A stretch of 5,686 nucleotides of DNA from JBLKSS01 sp047607725 (GTDB taxonomy: Bacteria; Pseudomonadota; Gammaproteobacteria; Enterobacterales; Enterobacteriaceae): positions 1-5,686 of the forward strand of contig NZ_JBLKSS010000212.1 of NCBI RefSeq assembly GCF_047607725.1, written 5' to 3'. Below the pieces are notes generated by a model. The model worked only from the letters and a program-made list of their open reading frames with translations, did not search any database and had not been told where the DNA came from. Positions 1 through 5,653 of the stretch are shown piece by piece; the first letter of the stretch is position 1, and each line of letters starts with the position of its first letter. The position numbers and the translations under genes were made by a program.

Positions 1-108
1 GTGGAGCCGGAAGCGTATCTGCGCCATGTGCTGGCGATTATCGCGGATCATCCCATCAACAAAATCAAAGAGCTCCTGCCGTGGAACCTCACCATCCCTG
101 CTGAATAA
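1..108 (+). CDS. tnpC: IS66-family transposase TnpC, C-terminal end (partial)
   Basis: The frame is open from the first base of the window to a TAA at 106-108 and gives 35 residues. They carry the typical end of IS66 TnpC transposases: an EPEAYLRHVL stretch, then IADHPINKI, then ELLPWNL. This is the extreme C-terminus of a DDE transposase that normally exceeds 500 residues and works with TnpA and TnpB. The rest of the gene lies to the left, so its integrity cannot be judged. The terminal inverted repeat follows immediately, as expected for this family. The family call rests on recognising the motif series. Confidence 0.88.
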   Translation: MEPEAYLRHVLAIIADHPINKIKELLPWNLTIPAE

Positions 109-138
109 CTGTCAATACGGCGCTGGGCGTACGCTTAC
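1..138 (+). mobile_element. IS66-family insertion sequence, right end
   Basis: The element end is supported by the TnpC C-terminus and by the bases after its stop. Read outward on the minus strand from 138, these begin GTAAGCGTACGCCCAGC. GTAAGCG is the usual tip of IS66-family inverted repeats. The element therefore probably ends at 138, and the next eight bases (139-146, ccatcact) would be the target duplication if insertion was simple. The left end is outside the window. The insertion lies about 36 bp past the stop codon of the minus-strand alanine-rich gene, so it does not interrupt that gene. Confidence 0.8.
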
Positions 139-174
139 CCATCACTCACCTTTCCCTAAATTGCGGCCGCGGCG

Positions 175-735
175 TCACTGCTCACCGCTTTGTATTGCGA
201 TATCGAGTATTTCATCTCTCACCACCGCTGCCGCTTCTTTCGTGCCTGTTAGCGCCTTATGATTTAATTTCTCCACGATTTCCCTTAATTCAACTTCGGC
301 GGCCTCTGCTTCATCAACGCTGCCCAGGGCGCTTCTAAGCTCAGCCAATTTGCGCATCGCCTCGTTATGCAGCGACTTTGTACGCGTCAATCGCTGCGCC
401 ATATCTCCGCTTACCCTGGCCTCACCAACATACTCTTTCAATATACGCTTGGCATTAGCGGCCTGTATGGCAATATCCGTCGCCGCAAATCTGGCCTCGT
501 GCGATCTGCGTATGGCGGTCTCTAAATTCGCTTTCGCCTTGGTAACATGGCTTTTGGCCACCTTCGCGGCATGCTTGGCTTGCGCGGCATCACCCGTTGT
601 TTTGCCGCGCATAGCGATATCTTTCGCATTTTTGCCAAGCGCCGCATTCCCGCCCGTTTCGGCATTAATATCCGCTGCCGTCTCGTTAATACCCGCAACG
701 TGCCGTAACTCGCCCGCCGAGATTTCCTCTACCAC
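175..735 (-). pseudogene. Alanine-rich helical protein of unknown function, C-terminal fragment (split gene)
   Basis: This 186-codon open frame could start at GTG (735-733), but there is no Shine-Dalgarno sequence and the frame stays open further upstream. It continues back to the poly-G run at 783-789, adding residues that read GAAIDGAVRISRYDDGG. It is therefore best seen as the distal part of the gene at 729-1997, separated by a one-base indel. The product is rich in Ala, Glu and Lys, with long stretches predicted to be helical or coiled coil (for example KANLETAIRRSHEARFAATD and ELREIVEKLNHKALTGTKE). No cysteine, catalytic motif or membrane segment is seen. It ends in SGEQ, with TGA at 177-175. 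The family is not recognised. The layout would suit the C-terminal coiled coil of a secreted translocator or pore former, but that is only inference. Confidence 0.6.
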
Positions 736-1997
736 GCCGCCATCGTCATACCGGCTGATGCGTACGGCACCATCAATGGCCGCCCCCCCTCAAGGCCGCT
801 TAAAGCTTCCATATCGCCCAACGCCTCGCCTATTGCCGATGTCGCCTCGACGGCGGCGTTGAGAGCGCCCTCGCTAGCCGTTACCGCGGTTTCACCCGCC
901 GCCTCAGCGGCACCCTCTCCGAACGCCGCGAAAGCGCCGGCGAGGCCGATGGCGCCTTCGGCGGCGATTGTCATACCCACCGTTATTGCATCTTTCCACC
1001 CCATACCGTCTTGGGAAAGCACCACCTCTGTTTTGGTCAGGTGGCCTGTTTTGGAAAGCCCTCTCTCGCTTTGGAGCGGGTGGTCCAATAGTGTGTTTTC
1101 CGTCTGTTCCAAGGCCAGCTTTGCCGTTGCCGCCAGCGCGTCTATCTTGGCCACTTCTTCAGACGTCGGGTGATAATTTTCATATTCCACCATCATGAAG
1201 TGAATTTCCCGCGCGATAAAGTCGGCTAAGGCCTCTGCGGGGTTCATCACCGTTGTCGCAGCGTCTTCCACGGCTTGTACCGCTTGGTTCGCTCTACCCG
1301 CCAGATAGTTAGCAATGGCGGATTTCACTAAAGTTTGGTGGAAGGCTTTTCTAAGACTCTTTTGATAGTGGTTTTTTTGCGCCCCGTCTGCTGTTTGTTC
1401 CAGCGACACATAAGCCTGCTCCGCCGCCCGTTTTGCTAACACTGAAGCTTCTGCCGCCGCTTGCACGACGGCAACGATACCGTTGCCGCCGGCGGCACGC
1501 TTTGAGGATTCATCAACATAATGTACGGCTAATTCGGCGCTGGCCGCTGTATCCGCTGCCACCTGTAACAACTCTTTGAGGCTTCTTGTCGCGACGGTTT
1601 CACATTTCGGCTCGCAGGTGTCTTCTCTTTTCACCCTTTTCCCGGGGTCGCGCTGCTGTCTTGGCGGATGGGACGTCGCCGTCGCGGAGTTCTCTTTATA
1701 TTCTGGCAATTGATACCGACCCATCGTTCCGAAAGCGGCGGTTAATGCCGGCGGGCGTCGTTTATTGCCGTTCCCAACCTGATGTTGCCCGTCGCCAAGA
1801 ATGTGCTCATCCAGGATATCAGGCACGTGCTTTACTGGAGACGCGCAGGCTGTATTGCATTTCCCTTTACCTTTTATGCCGTTTGGCACTGCCTCATCAA
1901 ATACCGGCAACAAACGCCTATTGAATTTTCCCTCCCGTTTGCGGCCGTGAACACTACCCGCATTGCGAGCTTTTAGTAACCACGTTGAAATCGGCAT
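729..1997 (-). pseudogene. Alanine-rich coiled-coil protein with hydrophobic segment, N-terminal part (split gene)
   Basis: The frame opens with two adjacent ATGs. AAGGAG lies 2 nt before the first (2000) and 5 nt before the second (1997), so the second is preferred. Residues below are counted from the first ATG. Residues 1-135 are basic, Pro/Gly-rich and probably disordered, with several Cys. Residues 138-305 are Ala-rich and helical. Residues 336-395 are a small-residue (Gly/Ala) hydrophobic stretch that could form one or two membrane helices. After residue 406 the frame reads about 17 unrelated residues to a TAG at 731-729. That point is a seven-G run (783-789); one more G would join the downstream frame and give about 607 residues. 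No homologue is recognised. Coiled coil, hydrophobic centre, coiled coil and length all recall IpaB/SipB-type translocators, without sequence proof. The upstream DNA is AT-rich, which fits acquired DNA. Confidence 0.6.
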
Positions 1998-2000
1998 CAT

Positions 2001-2351
2001 GACTCCTTATAAAAAATGACTTATCTCGCAAAGAATTTGCTAAAGATAATTTATTCATTTGTCTCGAAACCTATTACCTCATTTCTTTTAGGTGGGTGGA
2101 AATGACAGGTTCTGCCGACATTTTGCCATAGGGACAGAAACGAAGGGTCAAGCTCGATGGAGAATGCTTCACCTATCGGTTAAATAACGTAATAACGAAA
2201 TGCAGTTATTGTTCGCGGCGGAGATGACAACTTCAACGTGCGAAACAGCAACAGTTATTTTGTCTGGCTTACACGACGCTCGCGCATTATTCGGTGAGGG
2301 TGGGTCATGGGACGGGCCTTGACCGGTCGCCCCCATAGCTTACCGCCCTGG
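2001..2351. other. Stretch without a recognisable gene
   Basis: Bases 2001-2100 are AT-rich and probably contain the promoter of the minus-strand alanine-rich gene, but no convincing -35/-10 pair was found. From 2100 to 2351 no frame looks coding on either strand and no RNA gene or strong terminator is seen. The only open frame entering from the right (minus strand, stop near 2255) has a composition unlike a conserved protein and overlaps the possible phage remnant described separately. Confidence 0.5.
2003..2008 (-). promoter_or_regulatory. Ribosome binding site of the alanine-rich gene
   Basis: AAGGAG on the minus strand is a near-perfect Shine-Dalgarno sequence. It stands 2 nt from the ATG at 2000 and 5 nt from the ATG at 1997. 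The spacing favours the second ATG. A good ribosome site argues that the frame was a real gene despite its odd N-terminal composition. Confidence 0.65.
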
Positions 2352-2621
2352 TCATAACAGGCCTGACAGTCCCAGGATCTGCAAAACGTATTCAACCACA
2401 CTTGTGGCGTTAAACAGGCTAAGGAGAAGCCGGTAGCGGTATGTATTCCGCCGGCTACGCAAACCTGACTTATTAAGCGGGGGGTGGGCCGTGGTGATCT
2501 GCACCATGCACAAGCGGCAAGCCCGGCGTTCGCCGGCTGAGACAAATCGTGCATGTCTGGCACTAACGAAGCGGATCACGCGTGCAGACCCGATAAATGC
2601 TGGCGCCGTGTGTTCATGCAT
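2352..2621 (-). pseudogene. Possible phage Ash/Icd-like small protein remnant
   Basis: An 89-codon minus-strand frame contains RHARFVSAGERRACRLCMVQ, then a KSGLRSRRNTYRYRLLL stretch, then NATSVVEYVLQ. The order AGERRA, then a [KS]SG..RRN..RYRL-like motif, then ATSVV, resembles the small Ash (host division inhibitor Icd-like) proteins of P4-type satellites and lambdoid prophages, from memory of that family. There is no clear ribosome site, and a second minus-strand frame (2255-2563) overlaps it. This suggests decay or frameshift. It lies about 90 bp downstream of the 3' end of tRNA-Ser, a usual place for integrated satellites. No integrase or duplicated tRNA end is visible, so the call stays tentative. 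Confidence 0.35.
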
Positions 2622-2713
2622 CGCCGTTATTCATCGGCTAAGGAATTCAGGAGGGCGGCATTAAGGCGTCAAGTGGAAGCCGTAGAAGCATGGGAGCCTT
2701 TCGGGCGTCGAGA

Positions 2714-2801
2714 TGGCGGAGAAGTAGAGATTCGAACTCTAGAACGCTTGCGCGTCGCCGGTTTTCAAGACCGGTGCCTTCAACCACTCGGCCACTCCTC
2801 C
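2714..2801 (-). tRNA. serT: tRNA-Ser (anticodon UGA)
   Basis: The minus strand gives an 88-nt class II tRNA including the encoded CCA (2716-2714). The acceptor 5' strand GGAGGAG (2801-2795) pairs with CTTCTCC (2724-2718) with one G-U pair, and the discriminator base is G. The anticodon loop CTTGAAA places UGA at 2767-2765. A long variable arm with a GC-rich stem follows, then the T loop TTCGAAT. The D-arm/anticodon block TGAAGGCACCGGTCTTGAAA matches E. coli serT. The tRNA reads UCA and other UCN serine codons. It is transcribed away from yccA from its own promoter. Downstream there is no obvious terminator with a T run. Confidence 0.97.
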
Positions 2802-2813
2802 GCAACGAGGCGA

Positions 2814-2842
2814 ACTATAAACAGAGTCATTCCGGTTGTAAA
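2814..2842 (-). promoter_or_regulatory. sigma70 promoter of serT
   Basis: On the minus strand, TTTACA (2842-2837) and TATAGT (2819-2814) are separated by exactly 17 bp. The tRNA 5' end lies 12 bp beyond the -10 box. The sequence after the -10 box (TCGCCTCG) is GC-rich, as in stable-RNA promoters under stringent control. The match to the consensus and the position leave little doubt. Confidence 0.82.
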
Positions 2843-3024
2843 GAGCGTTTTGCGCTAATCGACTGAAAAATCGCCATTAGTCTGCTGTCCGCCTGCGCTT
2901 TGTCCGCCGCCGCCGCCGTAGGCGCTAGTGCGTAAAGATGGGTAAAAGCCATAGGCGCAACGGTGGCAAGCTATTAATCTTACATCAAATATTCTTGGCA
3001 CACCTTTATGATGAGAGGCAAATT

Positions 3025-3685
3025 ATGGATCGTTTGATTGCGACGTCATCGCGCAGGCATTCGCTATTAAGCACCCACAAGGTGCTGCACAATACCTATT
3101 TCATGTTGTCGCTGACGCTGGTATTTTCGGCGCTTACCGCCACTGCAAGTACGTTGCTACGTTTGCCGGCACCCGGTTTGATCCTGATGCTAGTCGGTTT
3201 TTACGGACTTCTGTTCCTGACGTACCGTCTGGCCAACAGTCCGGCGGGTATTCTCACCACTTTCGCCCTGACCGGTTTTATGGGCTATACCCTGGGACCG
3301 CTACTTGAGTATGCTGCTGGCGTCCGGTGCAGGGGACGTCATTATGCTGGCGCTGGGCGGCACCGCGCTGGTGTTCTTTTGCTGCTCGGCGTACGTTCTC
3401 ACCACCCGCAAGGATATGTCTTTCCTCTCGGAAATGATGATGGCCGGCTTCGTGCTGCTGCTGGTCGCGGTCATCGCTAATCTTTTCCTGCACATTCCCG
3501 CCCTGTCGCTGGCAATAAGCGTCATGTTTATCCTGTTTTCCTCTGGCGCGATCTTGTGGGAAACCAGCAATATCATCCACGGCGGAGAGACGAACTACAT
3601 CCGCGCCACCGTTAGCCTCTATGTATCGCTGTACAATATCTTCGTCAGCCTGCAGAGTATCTTCGGCGGCATGCGCAGCAACTGA
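3025..3685 (+). pseudogene. yccA: YccA, BAX inhibitor-1 family FtsH modulator, frameshifted
   Basis: YccA is a seven-helix inner membrane protein that binds and inhibits the FtsH protease. The ATG at 3025 begins MDRLIATSSRRHSLLSTHKV and is preceded by GAGG with 6 nt spacing; an upstream in-frame ATG at 2938 has no ribosome site. The reading matches E. coli YccA up to LGPL. It then shifts frame at 3304-3307, and the rest (ASGAGDVIMLALGG... to the TNYIRATVSLYVSLYNIFVSL end) lies in the frame that stops at 3685. The span is 661 nt, that is 219 codons plus stop plus one base, and 219 is the E. coli length. A single extra T in CTACTTGAG (3305 or 3306) explains everything. Both halves are otherwise well conserved, so the lesion is recent or a sequencing error. 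Confidence 0.93.
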
Positions 3686-3703
3686 TATCTCGTCTTATTC
3701 ATC

Positions 3704-3741
3704 CCCCGCCTGTGGGCGCACCGGTGCGCCCACAGGCGGGG
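3704..3741 (+). terminator. Perfect 38-bp palindrome, probable terminator after yccA
   Basis: The two 19-bp arms are perfectly complementary around the centre 3722/3723, with the core GCGCACCGGTGCGC and CCCC/GGGG at the ends. It lies 18 bp after the yccA stop and 69 bp before tusE. On the plus strand it is followed by GCGGGG-TGTTTT-type bases, only a weak U run. It may act as an intrinsic terminator, or as an RNA-stabilising hairpin between two genes read in the same direction. Confidence 0.6.
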
Positions 3742-3810
3742 CGGGGTGTTTTCTGACCGGCGGATTTGCTATCCTTTCTCAATGAGATCATTTGAGCCGG
3801 ACAGGAATCG

Positions 3811-4137
3811 ATGGAGTTTAACGGCGCAGAAATCAAAACCGATACGCAGGGGTATTTGACCCACCCGCAGGACTGGAGCGAGGAGTTAGCGGTAGAAATC
3901 GCCCGCCTCGAAGGGCTTACCCTTAGCGAAGCCCACTGGCAGGTAATCCATTTCGTACGTGCGTTCTATTTACAATACAATACGTCGCCGGCCGTCCGGA
4001 TGCTGGTAAAGGCCATGGCGCAGGCTTACGGCGAGGAGAAAGGGAACAGCCGTTACCTTTTCCGTTTGTTTCCACAGGGCCCCGCCAAGCAGGCAACGAA
4101 AATCGCTGGCTTGCCCAAACCGGTGAAATGCCTTTAA
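3811..4137 (+). CDS. tusE: TusE sulfur relay protein (DsrC/TusE family)
   Basis: This intact gene of 108 codons encodes a protein one residue shorter than E. coli TusE. TusE accepts sulfur as a persulfide from the TusBCD complex and hands it to MnmA, which makes 2-thiouridine at position 34 of Lys, Glu and Gln tRNAs in the cytoplasm. Family hallmarks are present: TDTQGYL near residue 10, HW.VI.FVR.FY near 48-60, NTSPA.RMLVKAMA near 65-78, and the C-terminal block GPAKQATKIAGLPKPVKCL with the sulfur-carrying cysteine next to last. An AGGA ribosome site lies 4 nt before the ATG. It is the only undamaged core protein gene in the window, which suggests continued selection on tRNA thiolation. In E. 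coli it is also a neighbour of yccA and yccX. Confidence 0.96.
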   Translation: MEFNGAEIKTDTQGYLTHPQDWSEELAVEIARLEGLTLSEAHWQVIHFVRAFYLQYNTSPAVRMLVKAMAQAYGEEKGNSRYLFRLFPQGPAKQATKIAGLPKPVKCL

Positions 4138-4271
4138 CGTCCCTGCGGTGCTGCTGGCGATAACCGATAACGCTGCGTGACCCGACCGCTCATGCAGTCA
4201 GCGAAGCGGCAAGACATGACGTTCGCAAGGTCCGCCCTTGAACTCGACTTTCCCAACGGGTAAAGCTCGCC

Positions 4272-4379
4272 CTGCTTATGACGCCCAGCCTACCTATGCC
4301 CCCTTTCCTGCATATGAAGCCTACCCTGGCTATAAAGTCCATCCTGCATGTTAAGCCTATCGTGCATAAGAAGCTTACC
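4272..4379. repeat. 18-bp degenerate tandem repeat, six units
   Basis: Six head-to-tail 18-bp units start at 4272, 4290, 4308, 4326, 4344 and 4362. Taking the third unit (CTGCATATGAAGCCTACC) as reference, the others match at about 14, 11, 12, 15 and 15 positions. Conserved parts are the opening CTGCAT and the AAGCCTAYC end. Because 18 is six codons, the array is open in both directions as a hexapeptide repeat: on plus it reads LHMKPT, LAIKSI, LHVKPI and so on to a TGA at 4395; on minus it reads DRLNMQ, DGLYSQ, GRLHMQ. Neither frame has a convincing ribosome site. It fills most of the gap between tusE and the yccX remnant. The function is unknown. Confidence 0.7.
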
Positions 4380-4410
4380 TTACGGGTAAAACGCTGATGC
4401 CCGCTGGCGG

Positions 4411-4630
4411 TCAGTAGTGGATGTCAAAGCCGTTAAAATCACCAAGGCTGCTTCCGTTGCGCGGTTCGGTAAGAACTTTATCCACCCGGGCGTGCGCCGG
4501 CCCCCCTGCCGTAGCCAGGCCAGCAGATTTTCAACCCGCTCACTTTCGCCGCAGGCCACGACTTCCACGCTGCCGTCATCCTGGTTACGGACATAGCCGC
4601 TCAGCCCCAATTTCTTTGCCTGATGTAAAG
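4411..4630 (-). pseudogene. yccX: YccX acylphosphatase, 5'-truncated and frameshifted
   Basis: Acylphosphatases hydrolyse carboxyl-phosphate bonds. The minus strand from the mobile element edge (4630) reads HQAKKLGLSGYVRNQDDGSVEVVACG, clearly E. coli YccX-like and including the catalytic-site Asn of the YVRN motif. The first roughly 20 residues are missing, including the GRVQGVGFR loop that holds the catalytic Arg. At the six-C run 4501-4506 the frame breaks; restoring a seventh base gives QGGPAHARVDKVLTEPRNGS, the normal family continuation, to a TGA at 4413-4411. The gene therefore has two independent lesions and cannot make an active enzyme. It converges on tusE. An alternative frame running on to 4380 is the product of the frameshift. 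Confidence 0.9.
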
Positions 4631-4673
4631 GTAAGCGCCCCGTGGAGGACGTCTTGAATTATTGGTGGGTTTG
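4631..4673 (+). repeat. Left terminal inverted repeat of the MITE-like element
   Basis: It begins GTAAGCGCCCCGTGGAGG and is 43 bp, perfectly complementary to 4926-4968. With one mismatch the match extends to 4678. The high identity of both arms implies recent activity or maintenance of the element. Confidence 0.92.
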
Positions 4674-4797
4674 CTGTACGAAACAGTAAACCTACGTTAC
4701 ACGCTTATGCTCATTGCATTTTCACATTGTATTGATTTTAATAACTTTTATTTCCATCCCGGTTTGAGTGATATGAAATTAATGATTCTGAAGTTTG

Positions 4798-4833
4798 TGA
4801 TAGTGTCCATTAAAATTTAAGTGGACACTATCA
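4798..4833. repeat. Hairpin inside the MITE-like element
   Basis: TGATAGTGTCCA (4798-4809) and TGGACACTATCA (4822-4833) form a perfect 12-bp stem. The 12 bases between, TTAAAATTTAAG, can add five more A-T pairs with one bulged G. There is no U run, so a terminator is unlikely. The arms could be fused ends of a lost insertion sequence. Confidence 0.75.
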
Positions 4834-4925
4834 TCACCGGATTATCCATGATCTGACAGCCGTCCCTTATAGGATGCGGGTTCACTAGGCATCCTAGTGG
4901 AACATATTCTTACCGGGCCATACAA

Positions 4926-4968
4926 CAAACCCACCAATAATTCAAGACGTCCTCCACGGGGCGCTTAC
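4926..4968 (-). repeat. Right terminal inverted repeat of the MITE-like element
   Basis: This is the exact reverse complement of 4631-4673, ending in GGGGCGCTTAC on the plus strand. The complementarity stops at the last base, which fixes the element edge at 4968. Confidence 0.92.
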
Positions 4969-5068
4969 GGATATCGCGCGGTAAACGGCGGTAAGTGCGC
5001 TATACTGTCGCCGACGATCTTCGCCTCTCCGTGCGAATCGGGATAACGGTAACGGCTGTAAGGAACCC

Positions 5069-5472
5069 ATGAAACTGACGATTGAACGGCTGACGGTACT
5101 AAGCCCCCAGGATAAGCTTGATCTGGCAAAGATTTGGCCTGCCGTGGATGTCGACGCGCTACAACACCAGCTTACCCGCTCCAACGCGCTGTTCGTCGCG
5201 CGGTTCAACGATCGGCTGTTGGGGGGGGCGGTGCGCGGGTGGAGATAGATGCCGCCTGCAGTGAGGGCCGGCTGGTGGGGCTACGCGTGCGGCCGGAAAC
5301 CCGCCGGCGTGGCGTGGGCCTTTATTTATTGGATGAAACCCGCCGCCAGATGCCCGGTATCATCTATTGGTGGCTTAGCAATCAACAACCGCTTGAGGAT
5401 GCCGCCCTGATGGGGAAATTTATGACCTCCTGCGGCTTCTACGAAGAGCCCGACGGCTGGCATCAGTGCTAA
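5069..5472 (+). pseudogene. panM: PanM (PanZ), PanD maturation factor, frameshifted
   Basis: PanM is a GNAT-fold acetyl-CoA sensor that triggers self-cleavage of PanD, the aspartate decarboxylase that makes beta-alanine for pantothenate. ATG at 5069 follows AAGGA and begins MKLTIERLTVLSPQDKLDLAKIWP, like the E. coli protein. The frame holds through FVARFNDRLL, then hits eight Gs at 5221-5228 and stops at TAG 5247-5249. The family continues in another frame as ARVEIDAACSEG, LRVRPETRRRGVGLYLLDE (the acetyl-CoA pyrophosphate loop) and a WWLSNQ...GWHQC end to TAA 5470-5472. A run of six or nine Gs would restore the frame. A TATACT box at 5001-5006 could be its -10, but no fitting -35 is seen. In E. 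coli panM lies by the liv genes, not by yccX. Confidence 0.92.
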
Positions 5473-5561
5473 CGGCCCGCCGTGGTCGACCGCCGGAACA
5501 CCGAACTGCCGGTCTATACCCATTTCCATGACCGCAAATACCCTGCCTGCAGATTCCGACG

Positions 5562-5653
5562 TATCCGATCATCTGTTCCGGCGACATCCGATCAGTTATT
5601 CCGATATTTTCCGATCACCCATTCCAGTGATATTCGATCACGTGTTCGCTCAT
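5562..5653. repeat. 23-bp degenerate tandem repeat, four clear units
   Basis: Units start at 5562, 5585, 5608 and 5631. The core TCCGATCA is identical in the first three and is TTCGATCA in the fourth. A second half-motif RTTCC lies 13 bp later in each of the first three units, so the TTCC core recurs alternately every 13 and 10 bp, close to the helical repeat. Weaker units may precede (5539) and follow (5654). Since 23 is not a multiple of three, the repeat is not a coding one. The array fills the stretch downstream of panM; bases 5473-5538 show nothing recognisable. Confidence 0.68.

Larger units (their letters stand above)
4631..4968. mobile_element. 338-bp MITE-like element with IS66-type ends
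   Basis: The element is bounded by long perfect inverted repeats and has no open frame able to encode a transposase. Its tips are GTAAGCG, like the IS66-family end seen at 138, so an IS66-type transposase may have moved it. The inner part is AT-rich (4680-4850) and contains two hairpin-forming segments. The bases next to its ends (left atgtaaag, right ggatatcg) are not a duplication. The left flank is the interior of yccX and the right flank the upstream region of panM, so the element stands at a rearrangement junction rather than at a simple insertion site. Confidence 0.75.

Noticed and set aside
350..862. Plus-strand open frames opposite the Ala-rich gene (350-862, 859-1173, 1586-1924)
   Set aside because: They are mirror frames of a GC-rich Ala-biased gene, have no ribosome sites and show no family motifs.
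2553..2858. Plus-strand 101-codon frame crossing the tRNA
   Set aside because: It runs through the antisense of tRNA-Ser and its promoter, so it is not a gene.
2995..3010. TGGCAC before yccA as a sigma54 site
   Set aside because: The -12 GC element is missing at the required distance, and yccA is not known as a sigma54 gene.
3301..3310. Programmed ribosomal frameshifting in yccA
   Set aside because: CTACTTGAG is not a known slippery site, and the E. coli gene of the same length needs no shift, so a plain insertion is simpler.
4942..5208. Minus-strand 88-codon frame across the element edge and panM start
   Set aside because: It overlaps the panM 5' end on the opposite strand, lacks a ribosome site and has no resemblance to the missing YccX N-terminus.
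5326..5529. Minus-strand 67-codon frame at the panM 3' end
   Set aside because: It is the shadow of the conserved panM C-terminal coding sequence.
5562..5653. CRISPR array
   Set aside because: The units abut directly at 23 bp with no unique spacers of similar length, and no cas gene is near.
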